Assembly (NCBI RefSeq): GCF_001623075.1
Contig: NZ_LMCF01000022.1
Span: 1 to 64,000 of the forward strand
From: Pseudovibrio sp. Ad37
Lineage (GTDB): Bacteria; Pseudomonadota; Alphaproteobacteria; Rhizobiales; Stappiaceae
DNA: 64,000 nucleotides
Direction of reading: 5' to 3'
This document shows, piece after piece, positions 26,166-34,530 of the stretch. The notes under the pieces are model-generated. The model made no database searches. It worked only from the letters and a program-made list of their open reading frames with translations, and was not told the DNA's origin. Both the position numbers and the translations under genes were made by a program. Within the stretch, counting starts at the first letter, position 1. Each line of letters begins with the position of its first letter.

Positions 26166-26744
26166 ATGCATATCCTCCTCATCTCAGGAAGCACCAGAGA
26201 AGGCTCGTTGAATAAGAGCCTGCTGGATGCCGCTGAAGAAGAAGCGCATAACCTGAGCCATCAGACAACCAGCTTGCCGCATCAGCTTGCTTCATTTCCT
26301 CTCTTCCACTCCGATCTTGAAGCAGATGCCGCCGTTCAGAACCAGCTCTCGATGCTACGACAACAGATTGAAGCTGCTGATGTAATTCTGATCTCCTCTC
26401 CCGAATACAACGGCTTCCACACCCCGCATCTCCATAACATATTCACCTGGGCGTCCAGGAGTGCTGCTGGCAAATCCCACTCCGTGCTTGAGGGAAAAGT
26501 AGTTGGTCTGCTGGCCGCTGCACCGGGTCCGTTCGGGGGGGTAAGAATGCTTCCGCGACTGTCGTCGTTTGCAGCTGATCACGGTTGTTGGGTGCATCCG
26601 CGATATGTCGCTGTCGGTAATATGGCGTCAAAGACCAATGACGACGGTCAGCTAACCTGTTCTGAGACAAGACAAAAACTGCGCAATCTAATCAGCCAGA
26701 CCTGCAAAATGGCCGAACCTGTAAAGATCACAGAACCTGCCTGA
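26166..26744 (+). CDS. NADPH-dependent FMN reductase
   Basis: A 192-residue flavodoxin-fold protein. The FMN phosphate loop is LLISGSTREGSLNKSLL and the second FMN contact is SSPEYNGFHTP; PGPFGGVRMLPRL fits the family C-terminal part. It probably reduces FMN, quinones or chromate-like oxidants with NAD(P)H. ATG 26166 is chosen because GGAG lies seven bases upstream. It stands alone between two terminators. Confidence 0.85.
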   Translation: MHILLISGSTREGSLNKSLLDAAEEEAHNLSHQTTSLPHQLASFPLFHSDLEADAAVQNQLSMLRQQIEAADVILISSPEYNGFHTPHLHNIFTWASRSAAGKSHSVLEGKVVGLLAAAPGPFGGVRMLPRLSSFAADHGCWVHPRYVAVGNMASKTNDDGQLTCSETRQKLRNLISQTCKMAEPVKITEPA

Positions 26745-26772
26745 ACAGGCCTGCTGCATCTCAGAAAAAGAC

Positions 26773-26803
26773 AAACCCGGTGTCTCAAACGCCGGGTTTC
26801 TTT
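26773..26803 (+). terminator. Rho-independent terminator after the FMN reductase gene
   Basis: AAACCCGG (26773-26780) pairs with CCGGGTTT (26792-26799), followed by CTTT. It lies 29 bp after the stop codon. Confidence 0.8.
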
Positions 26804-26996
26804 ATGCCTGATTGCTTAGCCGGTGGGCAATCTGATCAAACAATGGGCAGTATTATCGATTTCTTGGATACTCCTTCAATAAGTCCCATCCGGAAATATA
26901 CACATATTCATCAATGAGTTATCAGAAGTTCAGCACGTCACCACCAGTTTGGCACGCCCCTTGCGATTGTGCCGACCAACAGAGTTTGCACAAACA

Positions 26997-27122
26997 GCGC
27001 GCGGAGAGGGGGCAGCTACAGAAACTCACAGTGCCACGTTTGGAGAGGCGGGCCTTAAGGCTTACGGCAAGTGAGTTTCTAATCCGCGCGCGAGGGGAGA
27101 TGAACCATCAGTCATCTCCCCT
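26997..27122. ncRNA. Candidate structured RNA or riboswitch-like leader upstream of lysE-type gene
   Basis: Nested pairings are visible. GCGCGCGGA (26997-27005) pairs with TCCGCGCGC (27083-27091). Inside it AGAAACTCAC (27020-27029) pairs with GTGAGTTTCT (27071-27080), then TGCC (27032-27035) with GGCA (27066-27069), enclosing the palindrome GCCTTAAGGC. A separate 11-bp stem, AGGGGAGATGA/TCATCTCCCCT (27093-27103/27112-27122), follows, and the LysE gene starts 83 bp later. I could not match it to a known riboswitch class, and the strand is undetermined. Confidence 0.5.
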
Positions 27123-27204
27123 TAGCCTTCCAGAATTTGGATTGCGTTCGTATGTGCGTTGCTTTGCGTTATTTATGTGTTTCTAGCGTTGAATTGGAAA
27201 AACC

Positions 27205-27855
27205 ATGGAGCTTCTTCGCTCTTTTGATGCCACACTCATTTTTGGTTCTATCGTCACCTTCATGGCGCTCAATTTCACACCTGGTCCCGCGGTCCTGAAA
27301 GTGGTTGGCGACAGCATCACAAACGGTATTGGTAAAACCCACGCCAGCATGGCGGGTGTGTTCGGAGCCAACCTCATGTATGCACTCCTCGCTGCGGGAG
27401 GCATGAGCGCGCTGCTACTGTCTTTCCCGGTTCTGTTTGAGACCGTCAAATGGATTGGCGTAGCTTATCTATTGTACCTTGCATATGGCTCCTTCAAAGC
27501 TGCCTTCTCAGCCTCGCTGGGCAAAGCGAAAGAACAGAAGCCAGCATCCACTCTGAAGCTGTTCCTCACCTCATTCGCAATGCAGGGTGCAAACCCGAAA
27601 TCCGTCCTGTCATTCGGTGCAATGCTGCCTGTGTTTGCTGGCGAAGGTGATGGCATGGCCCTGCGCATGATGGCACTGGCCGTCTTCAACATCGCGCTCG
27701 AATATCCGGCATTGCTGTTTTACGCCTATCTCGGAACTCGGGCCTCTAAATTTGCGGTCTCCGCCCGTTCTCGCGCAGCTATGGATGCCTTCGCCGGCAC
27801 AGCATTGGCAGGTGCTGCTTATATGATCTCAAAAAGCACGCTTAAAACACAGTAA
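27205..27855 (+). CDS. LysE/RhtB family exporter
   Basis: A 216-residue membrane protein with about six helices. The N-terminal family motif NFTPGPAVLKVVGDSITNG is the LysE/RhtB signature, and GANPKSVLSFGAMLPVF matches the second conserved loop. Members export amino acids or homoserine lactones. GGAAAAACC precedes the ATG. The structured element 83-208 bases upstream could control its expression in response to the exported compound. Confidence 0.88.
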   Translation: MELLRSFDATLIFGSIVTFMALNFTPGPAVLKVVGDSITNGIGKTHASMAGVFGANLMYALLAAGGMSALLLSFPVLFETVKWIGVAYLLYLAYGSFKAAFSASLGKAKEQKPASTLKLFLTSFAMQGANPKSVLSFGAMLPVFAGEGDGMALRMMALAVFNIALEYPALLFYAYLGTRASKFAVSARSRAAMDAFAGTALAGAAYMISKSTLKTQ

Positions 27856-27990
27856 GTGGTCTCTGATGACGTCAACCAAGAATTGAACTGTCAATATCTT
27901 ACTGAGTGTGCTGATTGTAACTGATCAGTTTTGCAACGAATGCTTTCTTTCAGATCGAGATTTCTGTTGATTTGATTTAAGGAGCATACT

Positions 27991-28203
27991 TTGACCGTTG
28001 AAAACGTACGTGCAGCCATCACTCAACTTGGAGTTTTTCAGTCCGACAGCAGCGCCAAGCTGGATTTTGACTTAGAGACCTCCCACCGGACCTTGCTGAG
28101 TAACAAGCACAAACTTGTTGTCAGTGATGCCTCCGGTATATCGGGCAGTTCCCAGCCAAACTTGAAGCAGGAAGCTGGCGTTTATAAAAACTGGATAAAC
28201 TAG
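27991..28203 (+). pseudogene. N-terminal fragment of a candidate type III secretion effector (frame-disrupted)
   Basis: A 70-codon frame starts at TTG 27991 after a good ribosome site (AAGGAGCATACT) and ends at TAG 28201. Its Ser/Thr/Gln-rich, unstructured N-terminus is typical of a type III secretion signal. The main frame that follows is in a different phase and becomes open at 28188, right at an AAAAA run (28186-28190), so one missing A would explain the break. Joining the frames gives ...GVYKKLDKLVSLIEK... and one protein of about 390 residues. A true short protein is less likely. Confidence 0.65.
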
Positions 28204-29153
28204 TTAGCTTGATTGAGAAAAATCAGGGTGGTTTGGATCGAGCCTCTGATTTGCACAAACTTTCAAACCTTCATAAACTGGTCTCTCAGTCGCAGACACT
28301 AACCAATGCCCATCGTGCGTCTATCGCAGGCCGTTTAGAAAGCCTTGATGTGCTGGCCAATCTTGCAGATGACAAAGCTCACCATAAGCAGGCAAGCTGG
28401 GAGGGAAGCCAGTACGCTCAGTTTGCTCAGTCCGTTCAGGCTCGTACTGGAGGGAAAGTTGATGCTCTCTCAGAAAAGCTTTTATACGGCGAAACTGGAA
28501 TTAAAACGCAGAGTGAAGTCCTGCGCGAGGTAAAATCCGGTCTTGATCTTTCAGTTCTTGATGAAAGGCGCGCCCATGATTTCCTGTCGGATTTAGAAAA
28601 GAAAGCTGACGCAGGTCAGTCAGTGAACATTCCCAAGTATTATCACTGTACTAAAGAGGATGGCCTGTTTGGTGTTGCCTCTGAAGGGAAAATTAAAAAA
28701 ATACAGCCAAGGTCAGGCACGGGTGCAACAGGTGCATGGGTTTCTACTAACCCTCAAACCAAAGCCTATGGACGGAATATTTATGCGCTCTCTGCCCGCT
28801 TAGATTACCTAAATTCTCCAGCTAATCTTCCAACCAACGAAGTAATGAAACTATCATCAAACCAAAGTGGTGGTACTGATATCGGACTGCAGCAACATAT
28901 CTATATCTCAGAGCAAAACTCTCAGAGCGTAGCCAACACAGCCCTTTCGCTGATCGGTGTTGATGATCGCTTACCAAACTTCGATAGCAAAAAGGAGACC
29001 CTTGCGTTGACACTCGGAAATGAGTTGCGTTTTGAGACACCTGAAGGAAGAGAGGACTTTGCAGTGTTTAAAACATCAACAGTCCTCAAGATGCAACAGT
29101 TGATAATAGCCAGCCAACCGCCACTGACAACAGAAGCTTGGAAAGCGGTATGA
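28188..29153 (+). pseudogene. Main body of a candidate type III effector, possible ADP-ribosyltransferase-like fold
   Basis: About 321 codons with no plausible start of their own: the only upstream candidate, TTG 28209, lacks a ribosome site and no ATG occurs until late. A helical region rich in DLHKLSNLHKL-type repeats is followed by a compact domain with YYHCTKEDGLFGVASEGKI and TGAWVSTNPQTKAYGRNIY. This HxT...G-x-I...GxWxS/T spacing resembles ADP-ribosyltransferase/KptA-like folds, though only weakly. The next gene encodes a CesT-like chaperone 11 to 44 bp downstream, the usual effector-chaperone layout. A sequencing error in the A-run cannot be excluded. Confidence 0.6.
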
Positions 29154-29196
29154 TTAGCAACCGGTGGCTGCTCGCTTCAAGGTGTTTGAAGAAAAG

Positions 29197-29649
29197 ATGA
29201 GTAGAGTTTTCTTCAAAGAGACCATGGAAAAGCTTTCGGCCTCATGGCAGGGTGCCTATTGCCGTGAGTTAGACGATGCCAGTTGGCTTCTTGTTTTCTC
29301 GCAAGACCTGACTGCCTCAGCAGATTATTGTCCATTTACTGAGCAGCTGGTTCTCTTCGCTCCAGTTATCACGTTGGACTCGCAAACCAGAAATGCCAAT
29401 TTTCTGCTGCGCTTGCTCAATGCAAACTTCAGTTGGGATGAGACAAAGGGCGCATGCTTTGCAATCGAGCAAGATATCGTTGCTTTGGTGTGGCGCCATC
29501 CGCTCAAAGCGTTGGAGCATGTAGAACTGCAAGATGCACTTTCTTCTTTCTCCGAGACGGTAAGCAACTGGAAACCCAGATTAGCAGATGTTGAACAAAC
29601 AGCAGAAATGACCGCAAGTTCAGTCCCTGATAATGGACTGATATGCTGA
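29197..29649 (+). CDS. CesT-like type III secretion chaperone
   Basis: A small acidic protein of 150 residues (or 161 if GTG 29164 is used). The pattern FFKETMEKLSASWQG near the start, a beta-rich middle with LVLFAPVITLD, and NFLLRLLNANFSWDETKGACFAIEQDIVALVWRH match CesT/Tir chaperones, where the LLxANxxW...G...L stretch is conserved. Such proteins dimerise and bind the N-terminal 50-100 residues of one effector, normally the gene next door. Here that is the disrupted effector upstream. No secretion apparatus genes are in this window. Confidence 0.7.
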   Translation: MSRVFFKETMEKLSASWQGAYCRELDDASWLLVFSQDLTASADYCPFTEQLVLFAPVITLDSQTRNANFLLRLLNANFSWDETKGACFAIEQDIVALVWRHPLKALEHVELQDALSSFSETVSNWKPRLADVEQTAEMTASSVPDNGLIC

Positions 29650-29658
29650 GGCAGCTAA

Positions 29659-30501
29659 TCAGTCATTAAGAAACCCCAGAGCCTTCTCATTAAAGAGCGC
29701 TGGGGTTTCTAACATCAGAAAGTGGCTCCCACCATCGGCCTCGCGGATCACCTCAAGAGAGGCATTGTGCATCGTCTCCGCGATGAACTGCTGTGAAGCC
29801 AGCGGATGCCAACTGGCCTCGTCTGTAAACACCAGAGTGCGCTGGTGAATGTTAGGTAAAAAGGCCCGCCAGTCCTGCATCATGAGGTTTTCGATAAGCG
29901 CAGCAGCATGCACGCGGGGCAATTTCAGGTTCTCGGCTGCCAATGCGCGCAAGGCAGCATCACTAACCCTGCTGGTGAACATCCCGCTAATAATCTCAAG
30001 ATGATCCTCAACACTGCGGGTCCTGCGAATAGCCACCACCATCTCATCAAGTGACTCCAAAGTGGGGTGGATAGAACCTGCCTCGTTGATCTCTTGTTGT
30101 GTCCAGGAGGGCCGTGCCATGAGGGCCGCTGGCTCGTCGATAAAAATCAGACGGCGCGCAGGGCGTTCAGCCCCGAACATATCCAGATATGCCCAGAGCA
30201 TGGCGACGGAAAGCGAATGGCAAACCGCGTCGAAATCGCGAAGGTCCAACGCCTCGACCACATCAAACAAATCCTTGGCAAACCGATGGATCCGATAACC
30301 ATCCGCGGGCTTTTGTGATGCGCCGTGCCCCCGGTTCTCAAGGGCATAAACCGTATGGCCCTGGCAAAAGTCGGCGAACTGTCCTTCATATACAGATGCC
30401 GTCTGGCTCCAGCCACCCAGCAAAAAGACAGGCCGTCCTTGCCCGCCTGTCAGATACGAGAGTTCCACCCCATCTCGGGTCCGTACACTCTTGCGTTCCA
30501 T
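29659..30501 (-). CDS. Alpha/beta hydrolase
   Basis: A 280-residue alpha/beta-hydrolase fold protein. The oxyanion region is VFLLGGWSQTA, the strand-order motif ENRGHGASQKP follows, and the nucleophile elbow reads VCHSLSVAM (S in HSLS). Asp and His candidates occur at VFTDEAS and GGSHFLM. ATG 30501 starts at MERKSVRTRDGVEL, after an AAAGG-containing leader. Substrate not predictable; typical of esterase or peroxidase-like members. Confidence 0.8.
   Translation of the reverse strand: MERKSVRTRDGVELSYLTGGQGRPVFLLGGWSQTASVYEGQFADFCQGHTVYALENRGHGASQKPADGYRIHRFAKDLFDVVEALDLRDFDAVCHSLSVAMLWAYLDMFGAERPARRLIFIDEPAALMARPSWTQQEINEAGSIHPTLESLDEMVVAIRRTRSVEDHLEIISGMFTSRVSDAALRALAAENLKLPRVHAAALIENLMMQDWRAFLPNIHQRTLVFTDEASWHPLASQQFIAETMHNASLEVIREADGGSHFLMLETPALFNEKALGFLND
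29669..29710. terminator. Perfect 11-bp hairpin between chaperone and hydrolase genes
   Basis: AGAAACCCCAG (29669-29679) pairs with CTGGGGTTTCT (29700-29710) across a 20-base loop. It lies within the last codons of the minus-strand hydrolase gene and just after the plus-strand chaperone stop, so it could end the effector-chaperone transcript. The T-run is short. Confidence 0.45.
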
Positions 30502-31047
30502 CCTCTTTGCCTTTCGCAGACAACTCAGCACTCTCCTGCAAGTATAGAATCCAACACGTTACCCAGCCGCAAATGAGGTCTTAATCGCGAAGTGAGGAAG
30601 GCCCCCTTGAATAACTGGTCCTAAATTTTGCAGGCAGATTGCCTATCAGCCGGAAAGCTCTAACAGCCATCAGGCCATACTCCGGAGTTGGTGCGACAGG
30701 GCAGGCCATCGCGTTGGAAAACAGAATTGTAGTCAAAGACTTACACAACCTGAAAAATTTGTTTTTGATTTGTCACCATGAGTGTTTGTGTAAGTTTCAG
30801 TTGTGCAAAATATAGTAACTATCCGCGCATTTTGAAATTAATACCAATTCAAAATTATGGATCTATTTGTCTGCCAAGGTGTTGACAGCTCCAGCCAAGT
30901 AGAAGCTATGCTACTGCGTGTTCTTCAGGAAATGAAATCTGGGTTTCTAACAAGGACAGTCGCAAATTCAAGCAGTTAGAGCATGCGCTCAGGCAACCCG
31001 TTGACTTTGGTGTGCTCACTGCAACATCCTGAAATTGGTGAGGAGTC
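30502..31047. promoter_or_regulatory. Regulatory gap upstream of the hexosaminidase gene
   Basis: This AT-rich stretch has no gene. It contains TAATACCAATTC (30839-30850), matching the ATACCAA core of repeats found upstream of the sugar ABC transporter operon (34276 and 34303). It also has a TTGACA (near 30882) that could be a -35 box, without a clear -10 partner. Confidence 0.4.
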
Positions 31048-32973
31048 GTGGGCATGGAAGCTGCTGCCTGTGCTGATACTACAATCAGAATGGAAACGTG
31101 GAGAACGGAGGATCGGCAGATCAACTGCATCCTCTCCGCCAAGTGCGATGCACCCATCTCCAACTACACTTTATGCTTCAGCATGCTTGCGCCTTGTGAG
31201 GTGATTGAAGGTGCCTCTGTCAAGAAAATGACTGCGGGCTACATAGAGCTTGGCTTCGACAGGGATGTTCTGGGAACAGGGCAGGCTCTGGCGTTCACGC
31301 TCAAATACAAGCGAGGCATGAACCCCTCCAACTGCAGCTGGCTGCCAAAAGGTGCTTATCTGCGCATGGAGGATGGCAGCATTCTGCCAGTGCAGATTGC
31401 ATCACGCGGCATCGATCAGGCTTTCAGCACCAAGTTGCCAGAACAGCAAGCCGATCCTTTATCCGATCAACTCATGCTCGTCCCAGCCCCGCAAAGCTGG
31501 AAACCTTCCGACAATCAATTGGATGTGAGTGCCGGTTTTAAGCTGGATCGCTCATGGGAGGGGGACGGCGAAACCGACAGTGCTGCCTCCGTTGACGCCC
31601 TCGTAGAGCGCAACAACATTGGACCATTCCTCTCCGAGGATGGCGTCACCCTCCGCTTTGCCAAAAACGAAGGGCTCGCCGAAGACGCCTACGAGCTGAC
31701 AATCACCGCCGAAGGCATCACACTCTCAGCGTCCGCCGCTACTGGTGTATTTTATGGCGCGATCACACTCCTCAATCTCAAGCTGATTTATGGTGGAACC
31801 ATTCCTTGCGGCCATATCGCAGATGCTCCCCGTTTTGAGTGGCGCGGCCAGCATCTGGACTGCGCACGCCACTATTACGAGCCGGAAACCCTGCTGCGGC
31901 TGGTGGATATGATGGCGCTGTTCAAGCTTAACCGCTTCCACTGGCACTTCTGCGATGATGAGGCTTTCCGTCTTGAGGTGGAGAGCTATCCAGAGCTCTG
32001 GAAGAAGTCTGGCATGCGCGGCGAAGGACGTGTCGTTCCCGGCATCTATGGGGCTGCGGATGGCCCGCAAGGTGGTACTTACTCCATTGCCTTTGCCAAG
32101 CGACTGGTCGCCCACGCAAAAGAGCTGAACATCGAAATCCTGCCGGAAATCGAAGTGCCTGCTCACTCCTGGGCTGTGCTTCAAATCCACCCAGAACTGC
32201 GCGATGCAGCGGATGAAAGCGGTGAAATCTCCGTTCACGGCTACCTGAACAACACCATCAATCCCGCCTTGCCAGAAGCGTGGACCTACATGGAAACTCT
32301 GGCCGAGGAAATTTCCGGCATCTTCCCATTCGCTCACCTCCACCTCGGCTGTGATGAGCGCCCGCCAGCAGCATGGACCAGGTCTCCCGCCATCGAACAG
32401 TTGAAGACTGAGCAGGGCCTCAAAACAGCAGATGACGTGCAAGGCTGGATGATGGACAAACTGGCGTTGTATGTGCGTTCGCTGGGCGTACGCCCCGCAG
32501 CGTGGGAAGAAGCGGCCAAAGGTTCCAATGGAGGCATCAATAATGACGCCATCCTGTTCTCGTGGACACAGCAGGGACCGGGGCTGGAAGCTGCCCGTAA
32601 AGGATACTCGGTGGTGATGACCCCAGCTGCGCACGCCTATTGGGATATTGCTCCCTCCAGCAACTTCAACGAGATCGGCCTCAACTGGGCAGGTATCACC
32701 AGCCTTGCAGACAGTGTGAGCTGGGATCCGGTGCCGGAAAATGAACCGGAGCTGGAAGGCAAGATCATTGGCGCCCAAGGCTGCCTGTGGTCAGAGGTCG
32801 TCCTGCAAGATGCCAACATGGAAACCATGATGGCTCCGCGCATTCTGGGTATCTCGGAAATTGGCTGGGCAGCCCGCACCAACAAGCCGGATGTAGAGAC
32901 AATCACGCAAAAGGCGGCATGCTACAGCAAGCTGTTCTCTGCCATCGGGTGGCGTCAGGATGTAAGAGACTAA
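31048..32973 (+). CDS. Beta-N-acetylhexosaminidase, GH20 family
   Basis: A 641-residue glycosidase that removes terminal beta-linked GlcNAc or GalNAc. An N-terminal GH20b-like domain is followed by the catalytic barrel with HWHFCDDEAFRLEVESYPEL and the catalytic Asp-Glu pair in HLGCDERP; ILPEIEVPAHSWA and CLWSEVV are further family motifs. It has no signal peptide, so it should act in the cytoplasm on imported disaccharides. GGAG lies six bases before GTG 31048; ATG 31054 is an alternative. It opens the amino-sugar locus, though separated from the operon by two minus-strand genes. Confidence 0.92.
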   Translation: MGMEAAACADTTIRMETWRTEDRQINCILSAKCDAPISNYTLCFSMLAPCEVIEGASVKKMTAGYIELGFDRDVLGTGQALAFTLKYKRGMNPSNCSWLPKGAYLRMEDGSILPVQIASRGIDQAFSTKLPEQQADPLSDQLMLVPAPQSWKPSDNQLDVSAGFKLDRSWEGDGETDSAASVDALVERNNIGPFLSEDGVTLRFAKNEGLAEDAYELTITAEGITLSASAATGVFYGAITLLNLKLIYGGTIPCGHIADAPRFEWRGQHLDCARHYYEPETLLRLVDMMALFKLNRFHWHFCDDEAFRLEVESYPELWKKSGMRGEGRVVPGIYGAADGPQGGTYSIAFAKRLVAHAKELNIEILPEIEVPAHSWAVLQIHPELRDAADESGEISVHGYLNNTINPALPEAWTYMETLAEEISGIFPFAHLHLGCDERPPAAWTRSPAIEQLKTEQGLKTADDVQGWMMDKLALYVRSLGVRPAAWEEAAKGSNGGINNDAILFSWTQQGPGLEAARKGYSVVMTPAAHAYWDIAPSSNFNEIGLNWAGITSLADSVSWDPVPENEPELEGKIIGAQGCLWSEVVLQDANMETMMAPRILGISEIGWAARTNKPDVETITQKAACYSKLFSAIGWRQDVRD

Positions 32974-33005
32974 CATACAGGTGTGATCTGCTGGCTGGGC
33001 GCGAC

Positions 33006-33404
33006 CTACTGGTTTTGCTCAGCCACGAACTCGACCTTTATACGATCTGGGTCTTCAAGATAGAGGGCGTAATAGTCAGTTCCTCCGTTCGCAAATGGAT
33101 ACTTCTCATCGTAGAGCATTGGGATATCTTCGGTGCGGCAGTGCTGCCTGATCAGGTCTACCTGTTTTCTACTTTTGACTGAGAATGCGAGATGGTTCAG
33201 ACCAACACCGCAACGGTGGTAGGCGTGGGACTTATATTGCGGGCTGACTTGGACAAAGGTGAGATACGCGTCTTTTCCAGTCGAAAGCGTAAATCCATCA
33301 TCCCAAGACGCAGTTTCTTTGTACTCCACGTGGGAAAGAATACTGGACCAGAAATGCCGTGAAATCTCTTTATCCGAAACGTAAATCTCAACATGATGCA
33401 GCAA
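33006..33404 (-). CDS. Glyoxalase/VOC-family protein
   Basis: A 132-residue single vicinal-oxygen-chelate domain: LHHVEIYVSDKEISRHFW at the start, GLNHLAFSV in the middle and the metal-side motif YALYLEDPDRIKVEFV at the end. The metal ligands H4 and the final glutamate are retained. Substrate unknown; it lies between the hexosaminidase and the GntR gene but on the minus strand, so it may be co-transcribed with the regulator. Confidence 0.8.
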   Translation of the reverse strand: MLHHVEIYVSDKEISRHFWSSILSHVEYKETASWDDGFTLSTGKDAYLTFVQVSPQYKSHAYHRCGVGLNHLAFSVKSRKQVDLIRQHCRTEDIPMLYDEKYPFANGGTDYYALYLEDPDRIKVEFVAEQNQ

Positions 33405-33462
33405 AATTCTACATCCTTTTACTAGAAAGAAAATCTAGGATTTTGCGGAGATAGTTAGGGTC

Positions 33463-34239
33463 TTACGCGTTGCGCAATTCCGCAACAAAATCATAAATAT
33501 CACCGCGGTACACGCCAGTGGTCAGTTCAATCACCCGTCCGCTGGAAAGGTAAGCTGTGCGGTCAATGTAAAGCGCGGCATCCCCTTCACAAACTTCCAG
33601 TAGAGCCGCTTGCTCTTCTGTCAGTTTACAGGCCGAAATGCGCTGAATAGCACGGGAAGGGCGCATCCCTTCCAATGACAGTTTCTCATAGAGCGACGTT
33701 TCAATCCGCGACGGATCAGGCACAAACTCGGTTGAGAGCGAACTGGTCTCGATCGCCAGAGGAATACCATCCGCACGGCGCAGACGGGTAATCCGCGAAA
33801 CCTGACCGTCAGACGCAAGCCCAAGCGCAACAATCTCCTCAGGTGAGGGAAGGTAGATCCCGCAGGACAGCGTCTCGGAGGAAGATGTTTTCCCGCGTCG
33901 CTGCATGTCCTCGGTAAAGCTGGTGAGCGCAGATAATGACTGCTCCATACGCTTCATCTGAGGGGCGACATAAGAGCCAGAGCCCCGGCGTTGAATCACC
34001 AGACCATCCACCACCAGCTGCGAAATGGCTTTGCGAATCGTCACGCGGGACAAGCCGGTCAATGTGGCCAGCTCACGCTCGGCGGGCAGAGTGGTCGCTG
34101 CTGCTAACCGTCCATCTTTAATGGCAGATTCAAGGTGTCGGTAAAGCTGTAAGTAGCGTGGACCGCCACTCCTTTGCTGCCAGGACGTCGTTGAGAACAG
34201 ATCGGTATGGGTATCTTCTTGTGCGCTCATTCTGCTCAT
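33463..34239 (-). CDS. GntR/HutC-family regulator with UTRA domain (NagR/AgaR-like role)
   Basis: A 258-residue protein with an N-terminal winged helix (PAERELATLTGLSRVTIRKAISQLVVDGLVIQRRGSG) and a C-terminal UTRA ligand domain (LYEKLSLEGMRPSRAIQRI, LYIDRTAYLSSGRVIE). This group senses phosphorylated amino sugars such as GlcN-6-P. It is divergent from the sugar ABC transporter operon, and direct repeats in the 291-bp divergent region are good operator candidates. Confidence 0.87.
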   Translation of the reverse strand: MSRMSAQEDTHTDLFSTTSWQQRSGGPRYLQLYRHLESAIKDGRLAAATTLPAERELATLTGLSRVTIRKAISQLVVDGLVIQRRGSGSYVAPQMKRMEQSLSALTSFTEDMQRRGKTSSSETLSCGIYLPSPEEIVALGLASDGQVSRITRLRRADGIPLAIETSSLSTEFVPDPSRIETSLYEKLSLEGMRPSRAIQRISACKLTEEQAALLEVCEGDAALYIDRTAYLSSGRVIELTTGVYRGDIYDFVAELRNA

Positions 34240-34275
34240 CTTTATGTGAATCCGTATTATCTATAATACCTTTTT

Positions 34276-34312
34276 GATACCAATGCAAAACAATACCGAT
34301 GGGATACCAATG
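34276..34312. promoter_or_regulatory. Direct repeats, candidate GntR operators in the divergent promoter region
   Basis: GATACCAATG occurs at 34276-34285 and 34303-34312, with an imperfect AATACCGATG between them at 34292-34301. A reversed relative, TTTTGGTATT, lies at 34421-34430. The ATACCAA core recurs upstream of the hexosaminidase gene at 30839. UTRA regulators of amino-sugar genes recognise TGGTAT/ATACCA-type half-sites, so these probably bind the GntR protein encoded next to them. Confidence 0.55.
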
Positions 34313-34530
34313 AAAGAAATGAAGCTTATCCCCTTGCGATTTTCTTGAAAAATCGGAGTTTTTTCGTCTGAAACAGAAATATTTCACAGAAGGTACTGAA
34401 ATGGTAGACAAATGGATTTGTTTTGGTATTATTTTGGTGCTCGCAAAAAACACGCGGTTCGTCTCCCTGGCGATAACAAGACGCAAGCGGCGAGTGACAA
34501 GCGATCACCTTTGGGAATTGGGGAGAGCGC

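Noticed and set aside
26745-27204. A tRNA gene in the gap before lysE
   Set aside because: The nested stems do not give a cloverleaf with a T-loop (GTTCRA) or anticodon arm.
28183-28195. Programmed -1 frameshift site in the effector gene
   Set aside because: The T AAA AAC sequence is not a full X-XXY-YYZ slippery heptamer because P-site re-pairing would be poor; simple loss of one A is more economical. Kept only as an alternative.
31726-32778. A 350-codon minus-strand frame opposite the hexosaminidase
   Set aside because: Shadow frame; the GH20 catalytic motifs lie on the plus strand.
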